64,000 bases of DNA from Oscheius sp. JU75 (Eukaryota > Nematoda > Chromadorea > Rhabditida > Rhabditidae): the NCBI GenBank assembly GCA_037178855.1, contig JASJZC010000005.1:124001-188000 (forward strand), in the 5' to 3' direction. Under the pieces are notes generated by a model. It had not been told where the DNA came from. It saw only the letters and a list, made by a program, of their open reading frames with translations, and searched no databases. Position 1 is the first letter of the stretch. Every line of letters begins with the position of its first letter. Both the position numbers and the translations under genes were made by a program. This document shows, one piece after another, positions 51,690 to 62,000 of this stretch.

Positions 51690-54011
51690 ATGCCACCGCC
51701 GCCGCGGCCCGGGCCCCGTCCCAACGGCGTCCGTGCCCTCGCAGCTCTACTTAATCTCTTCCTACTGGTTCGTTTTTCTTATTCCTCTATTTGTCGAGAT
51801 AGTACGGGTGCAGACGGATTAGAAAGATTAGATGCGCGACTGGCATTAAGCGGAAGTCGATTAATTGCCACCCTCGCACCCCACTAAACCCCTAGCCGAG
51901 GGTATAATTTTGGCCTTTTGGGCACATTCACAAGGATATTCTATCTATTTTTACGACCCTGCGATTGACAGCTTCCCGGAACAAAGGGAGTCGGAAAATA
52001 ACAACACAATTGGACAAATGACGGGGTTCGGAGGGGAGAGGGGGGAGAGAAGAGACGAAAGTTGGGTACACAGCATTTTTTTGAGGGCTGGGGAGAGCGA
52101 TTTTCGGTCAGACGAAACATTTCGGTCGGTCAAAAACAAAAAATTCCAGGCGTGTTCTCTATTACTTCTTCTGCTCACAGGCTTGGCTCTGGTGAGTCCT
52201 CCCAAATCAGATATTTCTCCTCAGCAAGTCAGCTCCTATCCACAGGTACTCTTTGGTCATACGGTTTTGGAAAAGTTCTTTCAGTATGTAATTACTCTGT
52301 TCCTGATCGGCTGCTTCGGCTGCTGTCTCTTTTTTGTGGCCTTTTTGGGCATCACCTCGTTGGTCTTCTTCAACTCTTTCATGCTATCGCTGGTGAGTCG
52401 ATCTTTCTATCTCTCGATCTCCTGTCTCTCAGAGTAATCAGTCGAAAAGTTATCCAATACAGTTTTTTGGAGAAAAACTAGAGCCGTCAACGTTTTTAGC
52501 ACCATCAAAAAATTAGGAAACGTAAAAATACAGTATTGCCCTCCTGCCGGAATCGCACCCGGGTCATTAGATTACCAGACGAGAGTGCTAACCATTCAGC
52601 TAAGCATCCTCGGGTATTACCGGGAGGATTTTCGAGTGCGCTGATCACGAATTTGACCTCCAGTTTCGCTTAAAAAGCAAAAAATAAGCTAGACAGAGAA
52701 AAGAAACTAACAATCAGAGAATGTCTCTTTTTCTCTGCCCTTAGTGTCCAGTAACAATGTGAGTCTGATGCGTTTTCCCACATTTCTCTCTATACTTTTG
52801 TGCCCACGCGCTAGCCATTTAATTGAATTCCTACGCCTAGCCCCGGAAATTCAGCTGGCGGAGGCATACCAGGCAAAAATCCAATCAGATGTTATTGATT
52901 GCGTGTGTGTGCTCTTGACAAAATAGAACCCGGTAGTAGATTTTTTCACGTGAACCTATGTGCTGTTTGCCAAGCCTTCTCTGCAAACATAGGGGTCTGG
53001 TTTTCTTGACAGACATACTTGTTCAGAATAAACTTCAACACTTTTCCCCGATAGGTCTCTTTGTAACTAGCCGCGGCCAGTCAAAAAACCGGTTGTCCCA
53101 CCATCAGTGGCCATCACAACATTACACACTTCTAAGTTTCAGAAACACAAAAAACAAGCAATGTCTTATAGGAAAATAAACACAATTTTCAGCACGTCTT
53201 TGCCCAAGCGGCCTTGATTGGAGCTCAGTTCATCGCTGTGGCCTTTACAGTGACTGTCAGGAAAAGGGTCAGTTTCTTTTGGATCAGGTCAGAACTGATA
53301 AGATGAGGGTGTTGAATAACAATAACATCCGGTCGGGATGAGTCAGAACTGTTTGAGTAGCCATGGATGGGGAAGAATGCTCGATTGGACAGCTGCACTT
53401 ATGGACAGCGTTAAAATTTTTTATGTTGCACTGTTTGGGCAAATACAGGTTTAATGGGGCTATCTGTGGATACTGAAAAAATGAGCCAATAGGGTTCAGT
53501 TTCTATCTCTCTGTCCATCTGTCTTTCAGTCTCTCTGTCTCTCTGTCCTTCTGTTTATCTCTCTCAGTCTCTTGGTAGGTATGTCCCTGTCCCTCTGTCT
53601 CTCTGACTCTCTATCTCTCTATCCCTTTGTGTCTGTCTCCCTGTCTCTTCATACAAACTCTAAATAAAAACGAGAGTCAAAAAGTGCACTGAGTATCTCT
53701 TCCAGGAGCTTTGTTCCGACCAAAACTGCTCTTTTCAGGTCCTAAAGAAGGTCGAGGACACTTGGTACGGAAAGGAGGTATGCAGTGAGGGAGTCCGTTG
53801 CGTTCCCATCGAAAGATTCCTCAATTCTGAGGTCACCTTGCTCATCCTCTTTGCCAGCTTCCTGATCTTCCAGGTAGTTTGATCCATTCTTTTTGTTACC
53901 AATAAAGTCCAGATTATTCTCCTAGCCATGAGCAGCTACCTGGCCGAGAAGCGTTCCTACGAGGAACGCTACGAGCGTCTAGTACAGAAGGCCGAAGACG
54001 ATGACGAGTAG
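51690..54011 (+). CDS. Four-transmembrane protein, tetraspanin-like topology
   Basis: 209 residues. Exons: 51690-51767, 52150-52191, 52225-52392, 53193-53267, 53706-53873, 53913-54011. Hydrophobic segments: ALAALLNLFLLACSLLLLLL (about 15-38), YVITLFLIGCFGCCLFFVAF (about 61-90), HVFAQAALIGAQFIAVAF (about 97-118), and VTLLILFASFLIFQIILLAM (about 163-185). The loop before the last segment has four Cys (CSDQNC and CSEGVRC), and the tail is charged (RYERLVQKAEDDDE). This order, with a larger loop between segments 3 and 4, resembles tetraspanins, but the CCG motif is missing and the loop is short, so the family is unproven. A GT-AG pair at 52246-52284 would remove 13 residues in frame; I read through it. 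The long intron holds SINE copy F. Confidence 0.72.
52442..52740 (+). mobile_element. SINE copy F (left tRNA module only)
   Basis: Head GTCGAAAAGTTATCCAATAC. The minus-strand tRNA-like module is well preserved (about 52550-52610; read on minus it has TGAATGGTTAGCACTCTCGT and GGGTGCGATTCCGG). The plus-strand module is missing. Body GGATTTTCGAGTGCGCTGAT, AAATAAGCTAGACAG and the tail AGAGAATGTCTCTTTTTCTC remain. Confidence 0.8.
53505..53650. repeat. CTGTCTCT-type tract in intron of the four-membrane-segment gene
   Basis: About 140 bp of TCTCTGTC-type units, one of the longest tracts here. Confidence 0.8.
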
Positions 54012-54595
54012 TTTTTTGTATAGATTCCCCCTACAAGACGGGTCTTATTCTGGTACACAGTTTTCTTCTACTCAAACCTTTTCCGCATTTTTCACTTCCC
54101 CGTTTCCCACCACAATTCGCTTCCAATAGATCAGTGCCGTCCCTAAGCTACTGCCTGTTTCTCTCTCTCTCTTTCTCAACTCACAAGTGCCTTGATATAC
54201 TTGTTGGAAAGCTATTTTGCCTGTTCTGTTGCTCAATTTAAATCCAGCCAAACCCTGTGATCTGCCGCTTCCAGAGATAATTGTACGAGCATAAGAGAAA
54301 ACAAGAAGAGTCATAATGACCGGTTTAATAAAAATTTAACATATATTTGTTTCTCGGGCCCTCTGTCTCTCAATCTCTCTCTGTCACTCTGTTGCGGTCT
54401 CTCAGTCTTTCTATATCTATGTCTCTCTATATCTCTGTCTCTCTGCTTCCTTGTATCTTTTTGTCGAGTGCCAAATTAAAGGACCGGTCGATAAATCCGC
54501 TCCATCGGACTCTCACAATTTCGCGCTCAGTTTTCAGTTAACAATTCTTTGCTCTCCTTTTAATCTGTGAAACTAAATCAAACTCTGGTTTCAAG
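54012..54595. other. Intergenic spacer with CTGTCTCT tract
   Basis: Tract at 54358-54460 between the four-membrane-segment gene and RNASEH2B. TTTAATAAAAATTT near 54324 may be a polyadenylation region. No gene seen. Confidence 0.5.
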
Positions 54596-56493
54596 ATGGT
54601 AACCACAAGAGCCAGTTCTTTCTCTCCCCAGGGCAGTGACGAGGATTCTAATTCTGTCTCGGACCCCTCCATCTCTCTCAAATCATCGAAGCTGCCCGTT
54701 AATGATGCTAGCCGACAGGTGAAAATCGTCATAGCCCCGAGTAGGTCGAGAAAATGGTGCCAGTTTTGAGGAGAATCTTTCAGAGACAGCGATAGGACTC
54801 CCAGTATATCGTCTACCTAATCCTAAAACAAGAACAGCAGTACTCTATGTAGTCGGAAAGGATTTCTGTGCAGAGGTAATCATTTCTACTCCTTTTCACA
54901 AACTTTGCTAAAAAAAATATTCCATACTTCACCTAATAGATCTAAGCTTCAAAGTTATCGGCTCCTTTGAAGGTCAAGCAATCGATACATAGGTTGTCCG
55001 ACCGGGTTTCTCTGTCTCTATGTCCTTCTGTCTCTCTTCTTCTGTTCCTCTGTCTCTCTATCCTTCTGTTCGTCTGTAGTCCCAAAGCAAAGAAAGTTTG
55101 CTCGCACAGTAGCATTAGCCTCCAGTTAATTCTAGACTCAATCTTTCAATATTTCCAGGTCATTCAATCCGGCACAGAGTACAGGAGCTGGTTCTATGGG
55201 GACGACGTGATCGAGGACGGTAGTTTCCGTCTCTACTTCCCTGTCCACACTCTCTTCCTTGCTCTCCCCGCCCTGTATCGACTGAAAGTTAGTTTTTCAC
55301 GGCTTCTCATGGATCCTAATCTCTTCAGGACAAATTTGTCGAACTGGAAGAAATTCTGACGGGTGAGACGGAATGTCTTATCCAGAACGACCAGCTACAA
55401 AAGACAATCAGCTATGTAACTGACGTAAAAGGTACTGTGGGTCCCATTCCTAGAAATGCAAACTTTTCAGACATCTGCGATACGAAAGTCTACCGCTTCA
55501 GTGAGGAAAAGGCACTGGAGTGGATAAGGACGAGGCTGGAAAAGATCAAAGGAGCTATGGTTGAGGAGGGGACTCTTCACAAGTCTATTCTGAATAATGG
55601 TCAGTATTTTAAACATAGCTTTGGGTAAACTGGAATAAATGGCGATAGGAATAGGACGAGACATGCGCGCCGACCGAATGAGGCCGGTCGGCGCGCACAT
55701 GCCTAAAAACGCGCTTTTCGATGGTGAAGACGCCATTTTTTAATTTTTCAATGTCAACGGCAACCACGCTGAATTTCGGACCGGACCGGGCGATACGCGC
55801 GCACAGGCCTTTACACCTCAAGCTCACTACTCGGCCTCGCTGTCAGGCTTTCGGATCGAACGCTCGTCCAGTTCCGAATAGCGCATTTGGCGCAGAAATG
55901 ATATTCAGACCTCGATTTTAAAATCGTTATATCTCAGTCCAGGGATAGATTGAGCTAATTTGGAAAAATATCCCAAAATCCTGATGGTTAGGGCTATCGA
56001 ATGGTGTCCTGTTAGATGCCAAACTTCACATTGACCTGGGAGCCTTTCCTTGTAAGACCTGTAGGAAGGGACTGGTTCAGAGAAACAGACTGAAATCGAG
56101 TGGATGACAGAGTGAGAGGAGCTCGTAATGACAAGAAGACAGAAGGGAACCCGACAGGTTGACATAGAGAGACTGTCAGGCTGACGTAGACCGCTTGACA
56201 TTTAAAAAAATTAAAGAATTCTTCCAGCTGCCGCTCTGGATAGGTACTGCTTCGGAATTCTGAGTGACTACCTCCCTGTGGAACTCTGCCCCTTGGCCAA
56301 GGAGCATTTAAATATCCAGGATGCTCCGGTTTTAGAGGCCGTTCAAGACTATACGTACAAGAGAAAGACGGAAGATGATCTCTATGCAGCGGAGAAATCT
56401 GCCAAGAAGCTGAAAGAACCGGTCGTGAAGAAGCAGTTGGCTCAGGCAAGTAAAGGAACCAAGAGTATCAGCAGCTTTTTCGGCAAAAAGTGA
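54596..56493 (+). CDS. RNASEH2B: Ribonuclease H2 subunit B
   Basis: Non-catalytic subunit of nuclear RNase H2, which removes ribonucleotides from DNA; 287 residues (human 312). Exons: 54596-54740, 54784-54875, 55159-55287, 55329-55431, 55471-55599, 56228-56493. Family features: SWFYGDDVIEDGSFRLYFPV and LFLALPALYRLK in the triple-barrel part, then VYRFSEEKALEWIRTRLEKI, RYCFGILSDYLPVELCPLAK, and the C-terminal PCNA-binding box KSISSFFGKK at the very end. The N-terminal 40 residues are Ser-rich and low in conservation. An acceptor-like TTTCAAG abuts the ATG. The last intron (55600-56227) is inflated by a repeat element. Subunits A and C are not in this window. Confidence 0.9.
55005..55080. repeat. 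CTGTCTCT-type tract in RNASEH2B intron 2
   Basis: TCTCTGTCTCTATGTCCTTC-type units in the 283-bp intron 54876-55158. Confidence 0.75.
55640..56035. repeat. Interspersed repeat family R, copy 1 (RNASEH2B intron 5)
   Basis: Contains a GC-rich hairpin (55663-55702), a GC-rich middle, and a right part (about 55905-56035) resembling 60905-61055 in PNKP: AAAATCGTTATATCTC against AAAATTGTTGTAACTC, TTGAGCTAATTTGGA against TTGAGCAAATTTGGA, and TGCCAAACTTC in both. No coding sequence seen; class unknown. Confidence 0.65.
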
Positions 56494-57134
56494 TCCAATG
56501 TTCATTGTTTTCTTCTTTTTTTTACGGGTACTTCTACCTGTTTCTGATCCTCATATCGACAAATGACCTCGTGTTTGTTATTTTATCGCGTTAAATGCAT
56601 GGTTTCAACAGTCGTTTTATGTTTTTTTCCAGTTTTTTCTACTCATTACCCTCTATTGCTGGCATGTTCGTCGTACATTTTATAGCTTTTACACGCAGAA
56701 CTTATGAAGAAAAGGCTGGGAAATCCAGGATAAAATAGAATTGAAGAAGTTTTACATTAACGCCAATTTATTTTTCAAATTCATATTTTCCGCGACAATT
56801 CAAACACTTATTCCACCTTTGCTTGCGACTTCAGGTTTCTCTTTTCCCGTGTTTTTCATAAAATTTCTTCGCCAGTGACTACAGAAAAAAGAATCTGTAC
56901 ATGATGAGCGTACGGATATGCACAAAAAGTGGATTTTTTTTTTCAAACCCAGAAAGCTCAAGGAAGAAACATTAGTATTTACTTCTATTTTTCGACAACT
57001 CCTTCTATCTTTTTGCTTGATTAGATGCTCTTGCATATCTTTAATCACAAAATGGCGAGTAATCACGCATTTACTGTAAAACATTGGCCGTTCCACCATT
57101 TTCAAGCCCTTCTTCCCTTTTCTGAGAAACCTCA
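56494..57134. other. Intergenic spacer, RNASEH2B to MRPS33
   Basis: AT-rich, with several homopolymer runs and no tract or SINE. Open frames on the minus strand lack any family feature. Must contain the MRPS33 promoter. Confidence 0.5.
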
Positions 57135-58711
57135 ATGTTCAGGAGAATGTCACGTCTAGCTGCCTCCAGAATAGTCCAAGCGGGCCGTGGAATCAACGAA
57201 GCGACACCCCTGGGCAAGAGAATGGATCGACTGAGTAACCGTATTTTCGGCGAGGTCGTCATACCGTCCAACAGCCGCAGTCAGAAGGTTGGTTCACCCG
57301 TTTTTCAAGCTATTTTTGCCCTTGGAGGTGACAAGCAAAAAGCTTTTAACGCCGTTTGTAAATTCTGTTTTGTCTTACTCAGTAAGGAGACCAAGACAGA
57401 CTGACAGAAGGGAATAAAAACCGGATAAATGACAAAGAAGGTCGAGGTCAGTAAAGTGCCATTTTGTAGAGATCGATGGGCTGAGTAAGAAAAAAAAAAC
57501 TTTTTGAGAAAAGTTAGTGCACGGAAGATAGGAAGTGGGTTTAACGGATAACATTTAAGTGGAAAGTAGTTCCAAAGAGTGATTCGAAGGAGAGGAACTG
57601 AGTTTAAAGGGGCAGTCCAGTTATGACTGGACGGCGCGCTTTTTTCAAACGAATCCCGTAACGAACTTCCCTGATTATCAATCTTGTATTTTTTTGGTGC
57701 TTTACTCACTTACTCCTAATTTCTAAATGTGCTCAATCGACTTGCCGTTAAATTTCATCCTTAAATCGTCTACTTTCGCAGAAATATTCCCAAGAAAAAT
57801 GGACAAAATGACCGTACAAGGCCAAAATATCGTTTCGTCAACATCGTCCATTTTGCTTAGTGATTTTTATGCAAAAAAAGACCACTCTAAAGTAAAATTT
57901 GACTGCGAATCGATTAAGCTCACTTAGAAATCAAGTAAATGTGTGTAAAGCATCGCAAAAATGCAAAAGATTGATTTCCAGGGAAGTTCGTTGCGGGACC
58001 CTTTTGGGAAAAAAGCGCGCCGTTCAGCTATAACTGCATTCTTCCTTTACAGGATGGAACTGGAGGTTAAAGAGTGAAGAGTAGGTTCAAAGGTTGGGAA
58101 GGGGTTTAGAAAGATAGAAAATGGGTTCAAGTGACAAGAGGGTTGAGAGGAGGGGAAGCGGATTCAAAAGGTAAGAGAGTCCGTTCAAAGAATGGTAAGT
58201 TGGCTCAATGAAATGGACGAGGGTTCAAAGAGTGAATTCGAGGGATAGGAAATGGTTTTTAGCACGAGAAATGGGTTTAATGAACCCCAAAGAGGCGAAA
58301 CAAGTTAGGCATGCCTTGAAGGGGCATAGCCTAACTTGTATGTCGAATTCTAGTGCTGGAAGTGTTTGTGCGCGGTTTAGCTTCCCTATCCATTGCGTTT
58401 CTTCATTCCCCCTCCCAAAAAAAATTCTTTCAGATCGTTCGCGTGATGTCGATGGAGCCCTACGAGCAGAGAGACCAGCTCTCGCCTAAGTATTACCCAA
58501 ATCTGCCCATGTTCCACTACTTGACCAAGATGCTTCGCCTCCATGGACTCTTCTTCGATGACCACGTCGTCTTCAGACAGGTTAGCCTATTTTTCGACAC
58601 CGAAATGTATGATATCAGGTACAAGACGAGCTGAAGATGAAGCGAGGAAAGATCGTCCGACCACCGATCGGCCAAGGAAAACGGGCAACGCTTCGTGGAG
58701 GAAAGAAATAA
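57135..58711 (+). CDS. mrps-33: Mitochondrial ribosomal protein S33
   Basis: Small-subunit mitoribosome protein of 130 residues (human 106). Exons: 57135-57287, 58434-58580, 58619-58711. The conserved core matches the family: MDRLSNRIFGEVVIPSNSRS, YYPNLPMFHYLTKMLRLHGL and FFDDHVVFR, then a basic C-terminus GKRATLRGGKK. The N-terminal 30 residues (MFRRMSRLAASRIVQAGRG) are basic and hydroxylated like a mitochondrial targeting peptide and explain the extra length. Intron 1 is 1,146 bp and contains degenerate tandem repeats plus a MITE. Convergent with PNKP (364 bp between stops). Confidence 0.92.
57400..58290. repeat. Degenerate tandem repeat interrupted by a MITE
   Basis: Imperfect units with the theme GGGTTCAAAGAGTGAGAGG occur at 57510-57605 and 58050-58290 on both sides of the MITE, with period roughly 20-30 bp. 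Divergence is high and the period is by eye. Confidence 0.5.
57608..58046. mobile_element. MITE copy 2 (MRPS33 intron)
   Basis: Flanked by TTAA on the left (57604-57607) and TTAC on the right (58047-58050), likely a mutated TTAA. Left end AGGGGCAGTCCAGTTATGAC; right end read inward AGGAAGAATGCAGTTATAGC; both continue into GGCGCGCTTTTTT and a CCCGNAACGAACTTCCCTG block shared with copy 1. The outer 35 bp differ from copy 1 but are mutually inverted within each copy. Confidence 0.82.
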
Positions 58712-58870
58712 CTTTTTTTTCCTTGTTTTTGTTATCGTTTTAGGATGAACATTACTTTCACTGTAGAAAAAAAAAGATTCAAGGTTTGGTGGGTAGTTGA
58801 ATCTTTCCAGAAGAACTAGCAACGCAGCCTGAGACCCGGACACGAGGTGGTATTGGTCCAAATCTTTTTT

Positions 58871-58920
58871 GGCGCGCCGGTGCTTGGGCTCTATGACCCT
58901 GGTTCAATCCCCGCCGGCGT
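58871..58920 (+). repeat. tRNA-like fragment (B-box half) between MRPS33 and PNKP
   Basis: GACCCTGGTTCAATCCCCGC with a B-box consensus, and flanks CGCCGG...CCGGCG that could pair. No matching A-box, so not a tRNA gene; probably a SINE remnant. Confidence 0.4.
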
Positions 58921-59075
58921 ACTTTTGGTTTTTTGAATTTTTCCTACGCACAAGTTCGTCAATGGTATTTTTAACGCGACGAGCAAATTTTACTCTGACA
59001 GTTCTGGTCGAAAGAGGAAGGCGTGTGGCCTAGCTTATTCCAAAAAAGAAACGTATTGAACAGGACGTGGAATGT

Positions 59076-62000
59076 CTACTCGATGAGATACTGCATGTAA
59101 AGATGTCGATGCTCTTCGGTCTTGAAATCAGGAATCGGGTTGACTTTGACGACGCTGTCGAAGCCCTCTGTCGTCTTCGGCGTCTAAAATAGTTTTTTGG
59201 CTCGGAGAAGACAAAAAGTACCGTGAATTTCTTCTGGAACATGCGCAAGACCATCGTGTTGACCTCGTTGGCCCTTTTCTCGGTGAGACCACGGAAGCGA
59301 ACGTTGTGACGGGCGTGATCGAAGCTGCAGTTCAGCTCGAAACAGCGGCAGCTCACGCCGAGACGTTTGGCCAGCTCGATGTAGCGTTTTCTGCAAAATA
59401 TTTCTTCCAAATTGTCAGTGTTTTGGTCAGCCAGCTATGGTCTTTACATTACTGTCAAGTATACTTGGGCGCCCGAGTCCAAGACGCAAACATGCTGCAA
59501 CCTTTCTCCTCCCCTCTTACTTTCACCTGTTTGCATGTTTCCCGCCAGTCGAGCTACCCTGCCAGGAGCAACGTTCCTCCAACGAAGCTATCTCCTCAAC
59601 GGACTCGATTTGACTTGATTTACCAACAATTATTGTGCGCCCAAAGTACCACCCTAATTGCTGTTATTGGCTTCAGGAACACACAGACGGGAGGAAGATT
59701 TTAACCTGTTTCAATGGGTTTATATTTGTGTCACGCAGCTATGAACAACCTAGCATCCTGAAAAGGTACCCGAGAAAGCTTGGAAGGCTGGAAGCAAAGA
59801 GACAAATTTTGAACGTTTTCATTTGCCGCTAAGTTCGTTTATCATGTATATGTCAGCTAGAAATGTTGGGGACTAGGTATAAGTGGATAGGGATGGGGGT
59901 ATTTCTGATATTAGGGAGTTCCCGATGTTCTAAGGCGGCCGAGCCATACACCCTCGGGCTGGCTGCCTGAAGTTTCGCCCGTCGCGCCTCGGCTAGTGAA
60001 TATTTTCGGGTAATTTTGGTATGTATCGATAACACTCAATGAGTACTACTTATATATACCATCCATATGTCTGGGAGCGACAGTGTGTAAGACACGTTGG
60101 CGTTAATTTATAAATAAGGTCGGGCTCAGGCTCGGGTGGGATTTTATTGCCAAAAAAGTGTATTTGGGTGGTAAGAAGAAGTTTGAAACGGGGCTCCACA
60201 CTTTTAGAATGTAAACAGTTCTTACCTGGACTCCTCATCCGGATTCGTATTGTCCACGATGACGCTCTTTCCATCCTTCAGATGACCCTCCGCCTGAGCC
60301 ACACACTTCTGCCACGTGCCGAGAGTGTCCCTGCAATTTCCGCCGGTTTTTAGACATCAAAAGTGCGAAAATACCGGTTAACTATAGCGTATCCATGCTC
60401 CTCGGCCAATTTTCTCGCAAAGGTCGACTTTCCACTGCCGGGAAATCCGCACATGACGATAATTTCGGCCTTCTCCGATGGAATTTCAGTTTCGGGCTCG
60501 AAAGGCTGGCGGTCCGGGTGGAAGAGATTCTTCGGCTCGAAGCTGGGTGGACCCCAGGGCTCGTGGGCCTTGCTGCCGAGGAAGAACTGCTCCGGCGTGT
60601 GGAATGCTAGTCCGCAGTTGTGGGCGAAGAAGCGATCGGCTAGGCTGTGGTCCTTCTTCTGACGGATCTGAACAGAGGTGGTTTTTGAACTGAAGTCAAG
60701 CTCAGTCTTCCCACAATCACTTTGACTTACTTGTCCGGTGGTCAAGTACTGTTATGTTTATGCATGTCTCTGACAGTCAGAGATCAATTGGATCGAGAAA
60801 GTTTGCTGGAGAATGAAATTGATCCGAACCCATGACCAATTTCTCCTGAGCTCCGCCTCATTGCCATGTTTTCTGGCACAATGTGGGATCCACTAGTCGT
60901 TTTTGACACCGGAATGCCGGTTTTAAAATTGTTGTAACTCGGCTCAGGGTGGGGTTGAGCAAATTTGGAGATATACCCGAAATCCTAATGCTTAGGATTT
61001 CGGGTATATCTCCAAAGGCCATCGAGTGGCACTCCACGGGTTGCCAAACTTCTGACAACATTCCCCTGTCAGTTCGAGCAGCCTACCTCTGTCAGAAAAT
61101 CAGACAGAAACTGCGTCTATTACCCTGTCTGTCTCTTCGTGGCGACTGACCGGGTAATGAAGAAGTTTGAGGTCAACATCTGGTAGTCTATCTGCCTCTC
61201 CGATGTCTGTCTCTGTCAAAATAAAAGTCTTGAATACCCTAATTCAAAGCAAACAATAGAACATTCATAAACTTTTTTGAAAGAAAAAAGTTAGAACAAT
61301 TGTCCAAGTTTCTAAATTGATAATCGATTCGAGCCCAATATTGTGAACTCTGCCTTAACATGTGGCTCTTGACGCTTCTCCTAAGTCAGCTATGTCTACC
61401 CCCGTTTTCCGAACCAGAATTCAGTGCTGCTACTGATGATCGTGACCGGCTATCAGCGTGGGGAGAAGGCAGCGACCACACAGAAATCGGAGCCGCCGAC
61501 GCGGGTTGACCCTTTCACTCGACCACAGCAGGAAAAGACGAATAAGTCGATTAGGACAAGTGTTGTGAAGAGGGTCGAAGTTGAGAAGAAGGCGCCGCCA
61601 GTCTCCCCGTCGGTTCCGATGACAACTGTCACGGCGTTGAAGGTCGAGAAAAGCGACTCTTTGCTTAGGCTTAGGCTTGCCTACGACGCAGAAGGGGAGT
61701 CGCAGGGAATAGCAGAAGGAGTCGCCGACAGCCGGCGGACAGAAGGGTCTTACATGTGACGACGACGACAGCAGAAGCACAACAATGTGCCGACTTTGAA
61801 GGACTAGAGGTTAGAAATTGGGTAATGAAGAAGGACTTTCGATACTACCTTCCAGCTAAATTTTGGGTGGTAGGGAGAGAGCTGATGCAGCTAATCATTC
61901 ATGCGGACTCATTTAAGCCTAAAAACCTTTTGTCCATACTTATATTCTGTTTCTAACAAAGAGCGGCACCTTATATTAAATTCTGCCGCTAAGAGTTTGC

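Noticed and set aside
52246-52284. Extra 39-bp intron in the four-membrane-segment gene
   Set aside because: GT and AG are present and phase is kept either way, but reading through gives a more normal first loop; left as a possible alternative.
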